A DNA stretch of 64,000 bases from Flavitalea sp966112615. GTDB taxonomy: Bacteria; Bacteroidota; Bacteroidia; Chitinophagales; Chitinophagaceae. Under the pieces are notes generated by a model. That model was not told where the DNA came from. It worked only from the letters and a program-made list of their open reading frames with translations, and did no database searches. Position numbers and translations under genes: made by a program. Positions 56,681 to 64,000 of this stretch are shown one piece after another. Every line of letters begins with the position of its first letter. Positions within the stretch are counted from its first letter, which is position 1. The stretch lies in contig CBHWDO010000005.1 of assembly GCA_966112615.1 (NCBI GenBank), positions 124,001-188,000 on the forward strand, read 5' to 3'.

Positions 56681-58635
56681 TACGGATTTGCTTTTTTACG
56701 GATAACAAATTGTTCATTAAGGAGATCAAAAAGTTGCTTATAGAATTCCCTAAACTGATCGTATTCTTCTGCTGAATAGAAAGGTTTTTTGAAGTCTACG
56801 TTGATACGAAAGGATGCAGTTTGTCCCTGTACTTCCACTATTCGTGAAAACACCATTCCTGTATCAGGGGTGATCATCCTTATATTCTTTGGAATAGCAT
56901 CAAACTGGTGATCATCAGGGACGGTGATCTTATCGGTGATCAAAGTTCTGCGAAGAATTGAAAATAAAATATCTGAATAGCGCTGATCTGCCACAAATGG
57001 ATTTTTTTCAAGCCCGGTAAAAATATTTGGGTTGAAGAATTTATAATCACCTGAACTGTTTACCTGTTGTGTGAAATCAATATCCTGGATCAATGGAAGA
57101 CTATCTCTTCCGGTATTCTTAAGAGCAAAGCTATCTATAGATAAGCCGTTTACCACAGAGGTGTAAGAATCAGAGAACTTTGCTGTGGTGCTTTCAACAC
57201 CTGCAAGTTTGGATGTTTTGGAATAGTCGTAATTCGTAAGTGTTGCATGGCCCTTAATTGATCCTTTCTCATCAAGGCCCATATTCAGGAAAACCACATC
57301 ACGATGCATCTTTTTCTCATCCCAGATGGTTCTCCATCCCCATTCATAGGTATCCAGTTTTTCTATCACCAGTCCTTCCGAATACATGATTTCCTGTGGG
57401 ATCAAACCTGGATAACCATATTTATCTGTTGCATCAAGGTAATATTCATTATCGCCGATAGTAACATATGCAAGCACCTTATTAAACTGATCAATATTGG
57501 CGAGGTGTGTACGCACATAACCGTTATCGTGGGTGCTAACAAGAATGGGACTTGCTTTTAAACCATATTCTTTCAGAAGGTTTACAAGGATCAGGTTGAT
57601 CTCTCCGGAAGTTCCTTTCTTATCACTCCATGCAGATTTAACTCCATCCAAAGCCCAGATGCTTGTGTATCCATTCCATTCCATATTCTTACGGACATAA
57701 GCATAAATGGATTGCATTTTTTGATATTCAGATGTAATACCTGTCAGTGCTGCATCGAGATCTTTTACTTTGGAAATATTTCTTTTCAGCTGAACACCAA
57801 AGTCTTCATCTTCCATAAGATCCTTAATTACACGGACCCAGTTTTTTTCAAAATTATACCTTCTGATGGGCGAATTGTATGCAACGATTCTTGGCTCAAC
57901 GCGTTGCAGGTAATCTTTTTCTGAACTGATATACGGTTCATCACGAAGTCCTGGTAAATTTTCCATTTCAAACACCTGGATCTCATGATTGTCTTTTGTT
58001 TTGAACGATTGTTTCACCGGCTGGCTGCAAAATTGAGCAACTGCTACTTCAAATTCTTTTGGAAAGTCCACCACGTACTTACTATAGAGCACTGGAATTT
58101 CCTGCTGAAAGTTCCAGTTCATTAAAGCATACATATCCTGTGCATCTATTTTATACCTGTATTCTATGATGCTTCCGGCTTTTGCTTCGGGAAAAGAAAA
58201 TGTCAGTTCAGAATATCTTTTATTGAGCTTTTTCTCATAGATATTTTTTTTATCCAGGTTCGATACCACGATATTTCCTGCAGCATCAAGATTATAAGTC
58301 TGTGCTTTTAGATTCTTTACTGCAGTAATATTCCGGTAACTGAAATAGGGAATATGAATATCAGCCTGGCCAAGTCCTTTATCATTCAGGATCTTGATTC
58401 GAACATGTCGCTCAAATTGAGTGTTGATAGGATTGTTTTCAGAATTCGGATTAAAGAAGCAGTAAGATTCGGCATTGTCGAAGAGAACAATTGCTTCAGC
58501 TTTCTTATCGAATTCACATTCTTTGATGGAAAACTCAGATTTATCTACCTTTCCAAAAGTAAAAGCAGGTTTTTCCTTTTGAGCGGAAACATGGAGGCAC
58601 ATGGATAGTGCCATCCAGAGGATGAAGGGTCGCAT
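56680..58635 (-). CDS. DUF3857/transglutaminase-like protein, catalytic Cys replaced (first of triplet)
   Basis: 651 residues, signal peptide MRPFILWMALSMCLHVSAQK. DUF3857 (EAIVLFDNAESYCFFNPNSE; AGSIIEYRYKIDAQDMYALM), then the transglutaminase-like core with Ser at the Cys position (KKGTSGEINLILVNLLKEYG) and Lys at the His position (DQFNKVLAYV), Asp kept (YYLDATDKYG). C-terminal beta region ends in a helix LFDLLNEQFVIRKK, which is also conserved in the second paralog (MFEMLNEQVILKK). It is closer to the second copy than to the third. The TraB/GumN gene is divergent 54 bp away. Confidence 0.85.
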   Translation of the reverse strand: MRPFILWMALSMCLHVSAQKEKPAFTFGKVDKSEFSIKECEFDKKAEAIVLFDNAESYCFFNPNSENNPINTQFERHVRIKILNDKGLGQADIHIPYFSYRNITAVKNLKAQTYNLDAAGNIVVSNLDKKNIYEKKLNKRYSELTFSFPEAKAGSIIEYRYKIDAQDMYALMNWNFQQEIPVLYSKYVVDFPKEFEVAVAQFCSQPVKQSFKTKDNHEIQVFEMENLPGLRDEPYISSEKDYLQRVEPRIVAYNSPIRRYNFEKNWVRVIKDLMEDEDFGVQLKRNISKVKDLDAALTGITSEYQKMQSIYAYVRKNMEWNGYTSIWALDGVKSAWSDKKGTSGEINLILVNLLKEYGLKASPILVSTHDNGYVRTHLANIDQFNKVLAYVTIGDNEYYLDATDKYGYPGLIPQEIMYSEGLVIEKLDTYEWGWRTIWDEKKMHRDVVFLNMGLDEKGSIKGHATLTNYDYSKTSKLAGVESTTAKFSDSYTSVVNGLSIDSFALKNTGRDSLPLIQDIDFTQQVNSSGDYKFFNPNIFTGLEKNPFVADQRYSDILFSILRRTLITDKITVPDDHQFDAIPKNIRMITPDTGMVFSRIVEVQGQTASFRINVDFKKPFYSAEEYDQFREFYKQLFDLLNEQFVIRKKANP

Positions 58636-58689
58636 TTAAGGTTGGGTTTAAGAGGTTTAGCGCGAAAAATAATAAACTTTACATGAGTT

Positions 58690-59562
58690 ATGCAAGCAAT
58701 GAATAGATTAATTTTTCTACTATCTGTAATTGTATTGGGTTCTGCAACGATAGTTAATGGCCAGCAGAATAAAACATTGTTGTGGGAGATCAGTGGGAGA
58801 GGTCTCAGCAAACCATCTTATATATTTGGTACCATGCATGTACTGTGCAATGATGATGCGGCAGTGAGTGCAAATCTTGATAAAGCGATCCAGTCTTCGG
58901 ATCAGATCGTTTTTGAAATAGACCTGGATGACCAGCAGCAAATGATGAGTTCCATCAAATACCTTCGTATGAATGATGGATTGAAATTATCTGACCTCAT
59001 CAGTGAAAAAGAATATGCAAGGATCCAGCAATACTTCACCGAAAATAAAGTGCCGATACCATTGACCATGATGAATCGTTTCAAACCATATTTTATTTCG
59101 GCACTGATAAGTGAAAGGATGATGGGTTGTGAGAAGACAAATGGTATGGAGCAACAGATCATGTCAAAGGCCGGTGATAAAGAGATCTACGGGTTGGAGA
59201 CCATGGAATTTCAAAGCAGCATCTTTGATAGTATCCCTTATCATAAGCAAGCCCAGGACCTTTTAAAATATGTTGACAGCATCGATAATTATCGGAAGGT
59301 TACCCTTGAAATGGCAAAAGTGTATCGTGAACAGGACCTGGATAAGATTGAAAAGCTGATCAATAAATCTGATCCTGGCATGGAGCAGTATATGGACCTG
59401 ATGTTATATAAAAGGAACCGCGACTGGATCGATAAGATTCAAAGCTATATGGTGGAGAAACCAACGCTGATCGCAGTAGGGGCCGGGCATCTTCCAGGAA
59501 AGCAGGGAGTGCTCGCTTTATTGAAGGCAAAGGGATACACGGTAAAGCCTATAAAAAATTAA
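58690..59562 (+). CDS. TraB/GumN family protein
   Basis: 290 residues. Signal peptide MNRLIFLLSVIVLGSATIVN behind either ATG 58690 or ATG 58699. The TraB/GumN (erythromycin-esterase/ChaN-like) motifs are in order: PSYIFGTMHVLC with a putative metal His, KTNGMEQQIMSKAGDKEIYG, GLETMEFQSSIFD and the C-terminal LIAVGAGHLPGKQGVLALLK. Suggested to be metalloproteases on structural grounds; substrates are unknown in bacteria. Secreted or periplasmic. Confidence 0.9.
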   Translation: MQAMNRLIFLLSVIVLGSATIVNGQQNKTLLWEISGRGLSKPSYIFGTMHVLCNDDAAVSANLDKAIQSSDQIVFEIDLDDQQQMMSSIKYLRMNDGLKLSDLISEKEYARIQQYFTENKVPIPLTMMNRFKPYFISALISERMMGCEKTNGMEQQIMSKAGDKEIYGLETMEFQSSIFDSIPYHKQAQDLLKYVDSIDNYRKVTLEMAKVYREQDLDKIEKLINKSDPGMEQYMDLMLYKRNRDWIDKIQSYMVEKPTLIAVGAGHLPGKQGVLALLKAKGYTVKPIKN

Positions 59563-59583
59563 AGCCGGTACATGACCGGCTTT
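59561..59583 (-). terminator. Rho-independent terminator between TraB/GumN and ndk genes
   Basis: AAAGCCGGT (59561-59569), loop ACATG, ACCGGCTTT (59575-59583). On the minus strand it is followed by AATTTTTT, so it suits ndk best; on the plus strand it overlaps the TraB/GumN stop and has only a short T run. Confidence 0.8.
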
Positions 59584-59602
59584 AAAAAGATTTGGCTGAT
59601 GA

Positions 59603-60019
59603 TTAGAATTGCTCGAGCCCGCTGAAGAAGAATGAACCTTCGATAGCAGCATTTTCATCGCTGTCGCTACCGTGAACTGCATTCTCACCTACAGAAGTAG
59701 CATATAATTTACGGATAGTACCTTCATCTGCATTGGCAGGATTGGTAGCTCCGATCAGGGTACGAAAATCAGCTACAGCATTTTCTTTTTCCAGGATCGC
59801 TGCAATGATCACTCCGCTGCTCATGAATTCAACCAGTTCACCGTAGAAAGGTCTTTCCTTGTGAACGGCATAAAATTCACCGGCTTTTTCAGCGCTCAGC
59901 TTGGTCAGTTTCAGGCTTACGATACGAAAACCTTCCTTGATGATCCTGTCTATGATCGCGCCTGCATGTCCATTCTTCATCGCATCCGGCTTGATCATGG
60001 TAAACGTTCTATTGCTCAT
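59603..60019 (-). CDS. ndk: Nucleoside-diphosphate kinase
   Basis: 138 residues. Exchanges gamma-phosphates between nucleoside di- and triphosphates through a phospho-His. MSNRTFTMIKPDAMKNGHAG at the N-terminus, GATNPANADEGTIRKLYATS and the active-site His in NAVHGSDSDENAAIEGSFFF. Full length for the family. It has its own promoter (TATCTTTG on the minus strand at 60039-60046) and terminator. Confidence 0.98.
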   Translation of the reverse strand: MSNRTFTMIKPDAMKNGHAGAIIDRIIKEGFRIVSLKLTKLSAEKAGEFYAVHKERPFYGELVEFMSSGVIIAAILEKENAVADFRTLIGATNPANADEGTIRKLYATSVGENAVHGSDSDENAAIEGSFFFSGLEQF

Positions 60020-60038
60020 AAAAATCTCAGTTTGGGCG

Positions 60039-60046
60039 CAAAGATA
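60039..60046 (-). promoter_or_regulatory. Putative -7 element for ndk (TATCTTTG, minus strand)
   Basis: CAAAGATA on the plus strand reads TATCTTTG on the minus strand, an exact TAnnTTTG, 19 bp before the ndk ATG. Confidence 0.5.
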
Positions 60047-60108
60047 GGTTTCTGAAATAAAACCCGCCTTAATTTGGGTTTATTTATGCAACTTTGCCTC
60101 CATTTTTG

Positions 60109-61116
60109 ATGAGACCGATACACGAATTTTTTCCGCAATTAAAGCAACCGAAGAAGGTTGTGATCACAACGCACCAGAAGCCAGACCCGGACGCAATGGG
60201 TTCTTCACTTGGTTTATATCATTTCCTGACAGGATTAGGTCATGAGGTTACCGTGATCTCCCCAACCAACTGGGCCACCTGGCTCAACTGGATGGAAGGT
60301 GCCGATAAAGTGATCGATTTTGAATCAGCCAAAGACAAAGCTGAAGTGGTAGTACGATCCGCGGATCTATTGTTTTGCCTGGATTTCAATGTATTATCCC
60401 GTACAAAGCACCTCGCTCCATACCTTGAAGAATTTGCCGGTACAAGGATCCTGATCGATCATCACCAGCAACCTGCTGTTGAATCCTTTCATTTCGGGGT
60501 AAGCGATACAAATAAAAGTTCCACCTGTGAAATGGTGTACGATTTTATGGTTGATTCCGGGCATAAAGACATGCTGAACAATACGATTGCAGAATGTTTA
60601 TATGCAGGAGTAATGGCTGATACAGGTTCTTTCAGATTCAGCTCCACCAAAGCAAGTGTTCACAGGATGGTGGCTGAATTAAAAGACAAGGGACTGGAAC
60701 ATACCAAAGTTCATGAAGCAGTGTATGATAACTTCCTGGAAAACAGGCTCCGATTTATAGGACATGTGCTGTTGCACAGGATGGAGATTTTTTATGAATT
60801 CAACTGTGCACTGATCGTTATCCCTAAAAAGGATTTGCTTAAATACCAGATCAGGACAGGGGATACGGAAGGTTTGGTAAATTATCCATTGAGTATCCAG
60901 GGAATAAAAATGGCAGCTCTGGTGATCGATCGCGATGAAGAAAGAAAATGGAGTTTCAGAAGTAAAGGAAACTTTGATGTCAATACCTTTGCCAGGACTT
61001 ATTTCCAGGGCGGAGGTCATTTTAATGCAGCCGGTGGAAGAAGCAGTGAAACACTGGAACGAACTGCAGATGATTTTCTCCGGGCAATTAAGGAAATTGG
61101 TGATCAACTTAAATAA
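60109..61116 (+). CDS. nrnA: DHH-family phosphoesterase, NrnA type (nanoRNase/pAp phosphatase)
   Basis: 335 residues from the ATG at 60109. DHH motifs: I TTHQKPDPDAMGSSLGLYHF, II LLFCLDFNVLSR, III ILIDHHQQPAVESFHFG with the eponymous DHH, IV GVMADTGSFRFSSTKAS; the DHHA1 domain closes with YFQGGGHFNAAGGRSSE (GGGH). NrnA degrades 2-5 nt RNA and 3'-phosphoadenosine 5'-phosphate. Cytoplasmic. The FKBP lipoprotein gene follows after 24 bp and may be co-transcribed. Confidence 0.93.
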   Translation: MRPIHEFFPQLKQPKKVVITTHQKPDPDAMGSSLGLYHFLTGLGHEVTVISPTNWATWLNWMEGADKVIDFESAKDKAEVVVRSADLLFCLDFNVLSRTKHLAPYLEEFAGTRILIDHHQQPAVESFHFGVSDTNKSSTCEMVYDFMVDSGHKDMLNNTIAECLYAGVMADTGSFRFSSTKASVHRMVAELKDKGLEHTKVHEAVYDNFLENRLRFIGHVLLHRMEIFYEFNCALIVIPKKDLLKYQIRTGDTEGLVNYPLSIQGIKMAALVIDRDEERKWSFRSKGNFDVNTFARTYFQGGGHFNAAGGRSSETLERTADDFLRAIKEIGDQLK

Positions 61117-61140
61117 ACATCTCTAATAATAACATCCCAA

Positions 61141-62040
61141 ATGAAAAGAACAAGCATTTTATTTTTTGGACTGGCTGCTCTCGCATTTGCAGCCTGCTCA
61201 CCAAATGCAGGGTTTAAGAAGACCAAGAGTGGTCTGCAGTACAAGATCATTTCCGAAGGAAAAGGAGATGTAGTGAAAAAAGGCCAGTTCCTTAAAGTGA
61301 ACTTCACCCAGATGATCGGTGATTCTGTGTTAAATACAAGCTATGGCAGCATGCCAACATATGCTCCTGTAGACAGTGTTGGACCAATTTATAACCCTGT
61401 TGAGATCTTTCCGATGCTAAGGAAGGGCGACAGTGCAGTAGTAATCATGGAAACTGATTCCCTGTACAAGCAGCAGGCAGAAAGACCACCTTATGTAAAG
61501 AAGGGAGATAAACTGAAACTTACCTTCAGGGTGATTGATGTAATGCCGAATGAACAGGCTTTGAGGGATGACCAGAAGAAACTGATTGATGATCGTACTG
61601 CTGAGGAAGTTAAAGCAATCCAGGCTTACCTCGATAAAAACAATATCAAAGCTCAGAAGACCGAAAAAGGAACTTTTGTAGTGATCACTCAGCCGGGAAC
61701 CGGTCCTGTAGCAGATTCTGGTCGTGCAGTACATGTTAAGTACACTGGTAAAACATTTGAAGGAAAAGTATTTGATTCAAATATTGACAGCACATTCGGC
61801 CATACTGAACCATATGTATTGGTAATTGGACAAAGAGGTGCCATTGAAGGATGGGATGATGGACTTCGTTTGTTCAACAAAGGCGCAAAAGGTCAATTGT
61901 ATATTCCTTCCATGCTCGCTTATGGTGGAAATGCGATGCCTGGTTCACCGATCAAAGCCTTTGAAAATTTAATGTTTGATATTGAAGTTGTAGATATTAC
62001 TGATGCTCCGAAGCAGAATCCGATGATGATGCCGAGGTAG
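61141..62040 (+). CDS. FKBP-type peptidyl-prolyl isomerase lipoprotein with two FKBP-like domains
   Basis: 299 residues. Lipobox LAFAAC (acyl Cys 19) after MKRTSILFFGLAALAFA. Domain 1 (about 25-135) begins TKSGLQYKIISEGKGDVVKK but its active-site strands are replaced (YNPVEIFPMLRKGDSAVVIM), so it is degenerate. A linker helix (RTAEEVKAIQAYLDKNNIKA) leads to domain 2 (about 180-285), a proper FKBP: VHVKYTGKTFEGKVFDSN, GAIEGWDDGLRLFNKGAKGQ, LYIPSMLAYGGNAMPGSPIK. Periplasmic prolyl isomerase/chaperone, likely anchored in the outer membrane. Confidence 0.92.
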   Translation: MKRTSILFFGLAALAFAACSPNAGFKKTKSGLQYKIISEGKGDVVKKGQFLKVNFTQMIGDSVLNTSYGSMPTYAPVDSVGPIYNPVEIFPMLRKGDSAVVIMETDSLYKQQAERPPYVKKGDKLKLTFRVIDVMPNEQALRDDQKKLIDDRTAEEVKAIQAYLDKNNIKAQKTEKGTFVVITQPGTGPVADSGRAVHVKYTGKTFEGKVFDSNIDSTFGHTEPYVLVIGQRGAIEGWDDGLRLFNKGAKGQLYIPSMLAYGGNAMPGSPIKAFENLMFDIEVVDITDAPKQNPMMMPR

Positions 62041-62080
62041 GAGGAGTTAGGAGATAGGAGTTAGGAGTTGAGGAGTTGAG
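62041..62080. repeat. Short imperfect tandem repeat (GGAGTTA/G-type)
   Basis: GAGGAGTTAG, GAGATAGGAG, TTAGGAGTTG and AGGAGTTGAG in succession, directly behind the FKBP stop. A low-complexity purine-rich tract; may vary in copy number. Confidence 0.6.
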
Positions 62081-62088
62081 ATTACTGG

Positions 62089-62115
62089 GCCGCTGAGAGA
62101 TCAGCGGCTTTTTTT
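62089..62115 (+). terminator. Rho-independent terminator after the FKBP gene
   Basis: GCCGCTGA (62089-62096), loop GAGA, TCAGCGGC (62101-62108), then seven T. The folP stop codon (62101-62103, minus strand) lies inside the stem. Confidence 0.92.
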
Positions 62116-62940
62116 ATGAGTCAACGCCTCCACCAATTTCACAGCTTCAACCGCTTCTTTTACATCATGCACTCTCAATATCGAAGCACCCTTCATGAGC
62201 GCAATGGTATTTAAAACTGTTGTTCCGTTCAAGGCTTTTTCAGGAGTTATTCCCAATGTTTTCCAGATGGTACCTTTGCGTGAAATGCCTACCAGTATTG
62301 GCTTTGATAATATCTTCAGCAATTCAAGCCTGTTGAGTAATTCGAAGTTCTGATCAAAGGTTTTGGCAAATCCAAACCCTGGATCTATAATGATATCATG
62401 AATCCCTGCCAACCTGCAGGCTTCAATTTTCTTAATAAAAAAATCAATCACTTCACCGGCAAGATCCTGGTAATTGGTGAACTGATGCATGGTTTGTGGA
62501 GTTCCCCTCATATGCATGCATACATAAGGAACTTTTAGTTCACCAACCATGGGGATCATCCTTTCATCCATCGTTCCGCCACTCACATCATTCACTATGG
62601 AAGCTCCTGCATGAACTGCAGCCTGCGCAACAGAACCATAAAATGTATCAACTGAAATTATTGAATCAGGAAAATATTGATGAATCGATTCAATTGCAGG
62701 AACAACCCGTTGCAACTCTGCTTCAGCATCCACCAATTCACTGCCTGGTCTTGTACTTTGTCCGCCGAGATCAAGTATACCTACACCATCTTCAAGCATT
62801 CTTCCTGCTTTGTCTACCACTTCCTGTAATGCAGCAGTCCTGCTGTCTGCAAAAAATGAATCGGGCGTTGCATTGATGATTCCCATTACAATGGGGCGCT
62901 CTGCAATTATCAACCTGCCTTTGCAATTGAGTGAAAACAT
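62101..62940 (-). CDS. folP: Dihydropteroate synthase
   Basis: Condenses 6-hydroxymethyl-dihydropterin diphosphate with p-aminobenzoate; the sulfonamide target. 279 residues, TIM barrel. PIVMGIINATPDSFFADSRT (signature 1), ILDLGGQSTRPGSELVDAEA (signature 2), IISVDTFYGSVAQAAVHAGA, VNDVSGGTMD, CMHMRGTPQTM, IIIDPGFGFAKTFDQNFELL, LVGISRKGTIWKTL and a C-terminal ASILRVHDVKEAVEAVKLVE. All pterin- and phosphate-binding residues appear normal. Divergent from the DUF1599 gene, as in many Bacteroidota. Confidence 0.97.
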   Translation of the reverse strand: MFSLNCKGRLIIAERPIVMGIINATPDSFFADSRTAALQEVVDKAGRMLEDGVGILDLGGQSTRPGSELVDAEAELQRVVPAIESIHQYFPDSIISVDTFYGSVAQAAVHAGASIVNDVSGGTMDERMIPMVGELKVPYVCMHMRGTPQTMHQFTNYQDLAGEVIDFFIKKIEACRLAGIHDIIIDPGFGFAKTFDQNFELLNRLELLKILSKPILVGISRKGTIWKTLGITPEKALNGTTVLNTIALMKGASILRVHDVKEAVEAVKLVEALTHKKSR

Positions 62941-62954
62941 TGGTGCCTTATTAT

Positions 62955-62962
62955 TACATTTG
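62955..62962 (+). promoter_or_regulatory. Putative -7 element (TACATTTG)
   Basis: Exact TAnnTTTG match 41 bp before the DUF1599 ATG, in the divergent gap with folP. Confidence 0.5.
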
Positions 62963-63003
62963 GCCGGTAAATTAGCATAAATAAAAGATCAGCAGATATT
63001 TTC

Positions 63004-63555
63004 ATGAGCAATACCGAAAGGCAATATGATGAAGCATTGAATACGTGCCGCGATATCTTCGTAAAGAAAACACGCGATTACGGAACATCCTGGCGTGTGA
63101 TGCGGCCAATCTCTATTACAGACCAGATCTTTATAAAAGCACAACGTATTCGAACTTTACAGGAAAAGAAAGTGCAGAAGGTTGAAGATAATATCCAGTC
63201 TGAGTTCAAGGCTATGGTCAATTATGGTATCATGGGCATGATCCAGCTTGAACTCGATCAGACGCTCGACCAGGAATTACCACTCGATAAAGCCACTGAG
63301 TTATATGATCTATTTATGACCAAGGTTCGCGACACCATGCTTCATAAAAATCATGATTATGGAGAAGCATGGAGAAACATGAGCCAGGAAAGTTTTGTTG
63401 ACCTGATACTTATGAAACTCATGCGTATCCGGCAAATCATTTCTAATGATGGAAAAACAATTATCAGTGAAGGCATTGATTCAAATTTTATCGACATCAT
63501 CAATTATTCTCTATTCGCATTGATCCTCATCGATGAAGGAGTGCACAAAAACTAA
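63004..63555 (+). CDS. DUF1599 domain-containing protein with internal duplication
   Basis: 183 residues, soluble, helical. The sequence is two copies of one unit: FVKKTRDYGTSWRVMRPISI with FIKAQRIRTLQ and MVNYGIMGMIQLEL in the first half, and MLHKNHDYGEAWRNMSQESF with LILMKLMRIRQI and IINYSLFALILIDE in the second. Each has a K-x-x-DYG-x-x-W-R core. DUF1599 is related to nucleotide-modification-associated proteins, but no function is established. Conserved next to folP and a DoxX-like gene in Bacteroidota; the latter follows 10 bp downstream. Confidence 0.9.
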   Translation: MSNTERQYDEALNTCRDIFVKKTRDYGTSWRVMRPISITDQIFIKAQRIRTLQEKKVQKVEDNIQSEFKAMVNYGIMGMIQLELDQTLDQELPLDKATELYDLFMTKVRDTMLHKNHDYGEAWRNMSQESFVDLILMKLMRIRQIISNDGKTIISEGIDSNFIDIINYSLFALILIDEGVHKN

Positions 63556-63565
63556 TTAGCGAACC

Positions 63566-64000
63566 ATGAAGCTAACCCTTACAATTATACGCTATTTCGT
63601 AGGTATTCTATTTATTTTTTCCGGTCTTGTTAAAGCCAATGACCCGCATGGCTTAAGCTATAAGATGCAGGAATTCTTTGAAGTACTGAATCTTCATGCG
63701 CTCAATGATTATTCCCTGGCTTTTTCCCTGCTGATGAATGCTTTTGAAATTGTTGCAGGAGTAGCGGTGATACTGGGCTGGAGAATGAGATTGTTCAGTT
63801 GGTTACTGTTGCTGCTCATCATTTTCTTTACATTTCTCACCGGCTATGCATTATTCTCCGGTAAGATCCGGGAATGTGGATGCTTTGGCGACTGTATTCC
63901 TTTGCAGGCTAACCAGTCGTTCATGAAAGATTTATTACTGCTGGTTTTGATTCTGGTGATCTTCTATTTCAGAGACAAAATAAAACCTGCATTAAGCAAT
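63566..64000 (+). CDS. DoxX/MauE-like membrane protein (3' end outside window)
   Basis: 145 codons run to the right edge without a stop. The protein starts MKLTLTIIRYFVGILFIFSG, LVKANDPHGLSYKMQEFFEV, then membrane helices (FSLLMNAFEIVAGVAVILGW; LFSWLLLLLIIFFTFLTGYA) and a Cys cluster RECGCFGDCIPL before a fourth helix (LLLLVLILVIFYFRD). The pattern of four helices with CGCFG-C is that of DoxX/MauE proteins linked to periplasmic thiol-redox partners. Typical third gene behind folP and DUF1599. Confidence 0.88.
   Translation, partial: MKLTLTIIRYFVGILFIFSGLVKANDPHGLSYKMQEFFEVLNLHALNDYSLAFSLLMNAFEIVAGVAVILGWRMRLFSWLLLLLIIFFTFLTGYALFSGKIRECGCFGDCIPLQANQSFMKDLLLLVLILVIFYFRDKIKPALSN

Noticed and set aside
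1..64000. CRISPR array, prophage, toxin-antitoxin or restriction-modification system
   Set aside because: No regularly spaced direct repeats, phage structural genes, paired toxin-antitoxin-like small genes or restriction enzymes were seen on either strand.

Overview
The window comes from a member of the Bacteroidota, most likely the Chitinophagia/Chitinophagaceae. The reasons are: several TonB-dependent receptors with an N-terminal carboxypeptidase-regulatory-like domain; many Bacteroidota-restricted families (DUF3857, DUF4199, DUF6089-like, DUF3347, DUF1599, the GlmU-like LbH protein, the short arginine decarboxylase); upstream regions with the Bacteroidota -7 element TAnnTTTG instead of a sigma70 -10 box; and few Shine-Dalgarno sequences. 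Most of the window is ordinary chromosomal backbone. I see no prophage, transposase, integrase or CRISPR array.

Layout. 1-2.7 kb: the 5' part of a TerC-family gene on the minus strand, then hutI-hutG of histidine degradation. 2.73-2.89 kb: an elaborate nested palindrome between convergent genes. 2.9-10.6 kb: an ABC-F protein, a DUF3347 protein coupled to a TonB receptor, a beta-barrel protein and two paralogous secreted proteins. 10.7-20 kb: thrS and infC, then four unrelated genes (OmpA-family protein, an unknown small protein with a CPBP protease, and a large ThuA/sugar-dehydrogenase/cytochrome lipoprotein), and only then rpmI-rplT; the usual thrS-infC-rpmI-rplT block is split. 20-32.5 kb: arginine decarboxylase, small secreted proteins, Hsp20, a bacilliredoxin-like protein, Lgt, a large TonB receptor, YajQ, L31 type B, a GlmU-like protein, TpiA and a hemerythrin. 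32.5-37.2 kb: flippase, glycosyltransferase, acyl-CoA-binding protein, LepA.

39.2-46.0 kb is a long minus-strand operon. It begins with a dihydroorotase-like protein that has lost its metal ligands, followed by DUF4199, two glycosyltransferases and the complete HddA-GmhA-HddC-GmhB set for activated D-glycero-D-manno-heptose, and so probably feeds surface glycan synthesis. A tRNA-Pro(GGG) lies upstream. Beyond it is an AT-richer accessory stretch (46.3-50.2 kb) with a methyltransferase, an acetyltransferase, two very small genes and an orphan FecA-like receptor.

50.2-64 kb holds TlpA, a GH20-like protein, a beta-barrel protein, three tandem, translationally coupled DUF3857/transglutaminase-like paralogs (two with the catalytic Cys and His replaced), a TraB/GumN protein, Ndk, an NrnA-like DHH phosphoesterase, a two-domain FKBP lipoprotein, FolP, a duplicated DUF1599 protein and the start of a DoxX/MauE-like protein.

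The most unusual items are the nested palindrome, the degenerate dihydroorotase, the partly dead DUF3857 triplet and the split ribosomal/IF3 operon. I did not find a convincing wholly new multi-gene system. All functional calls rest on reading motifs by eye.
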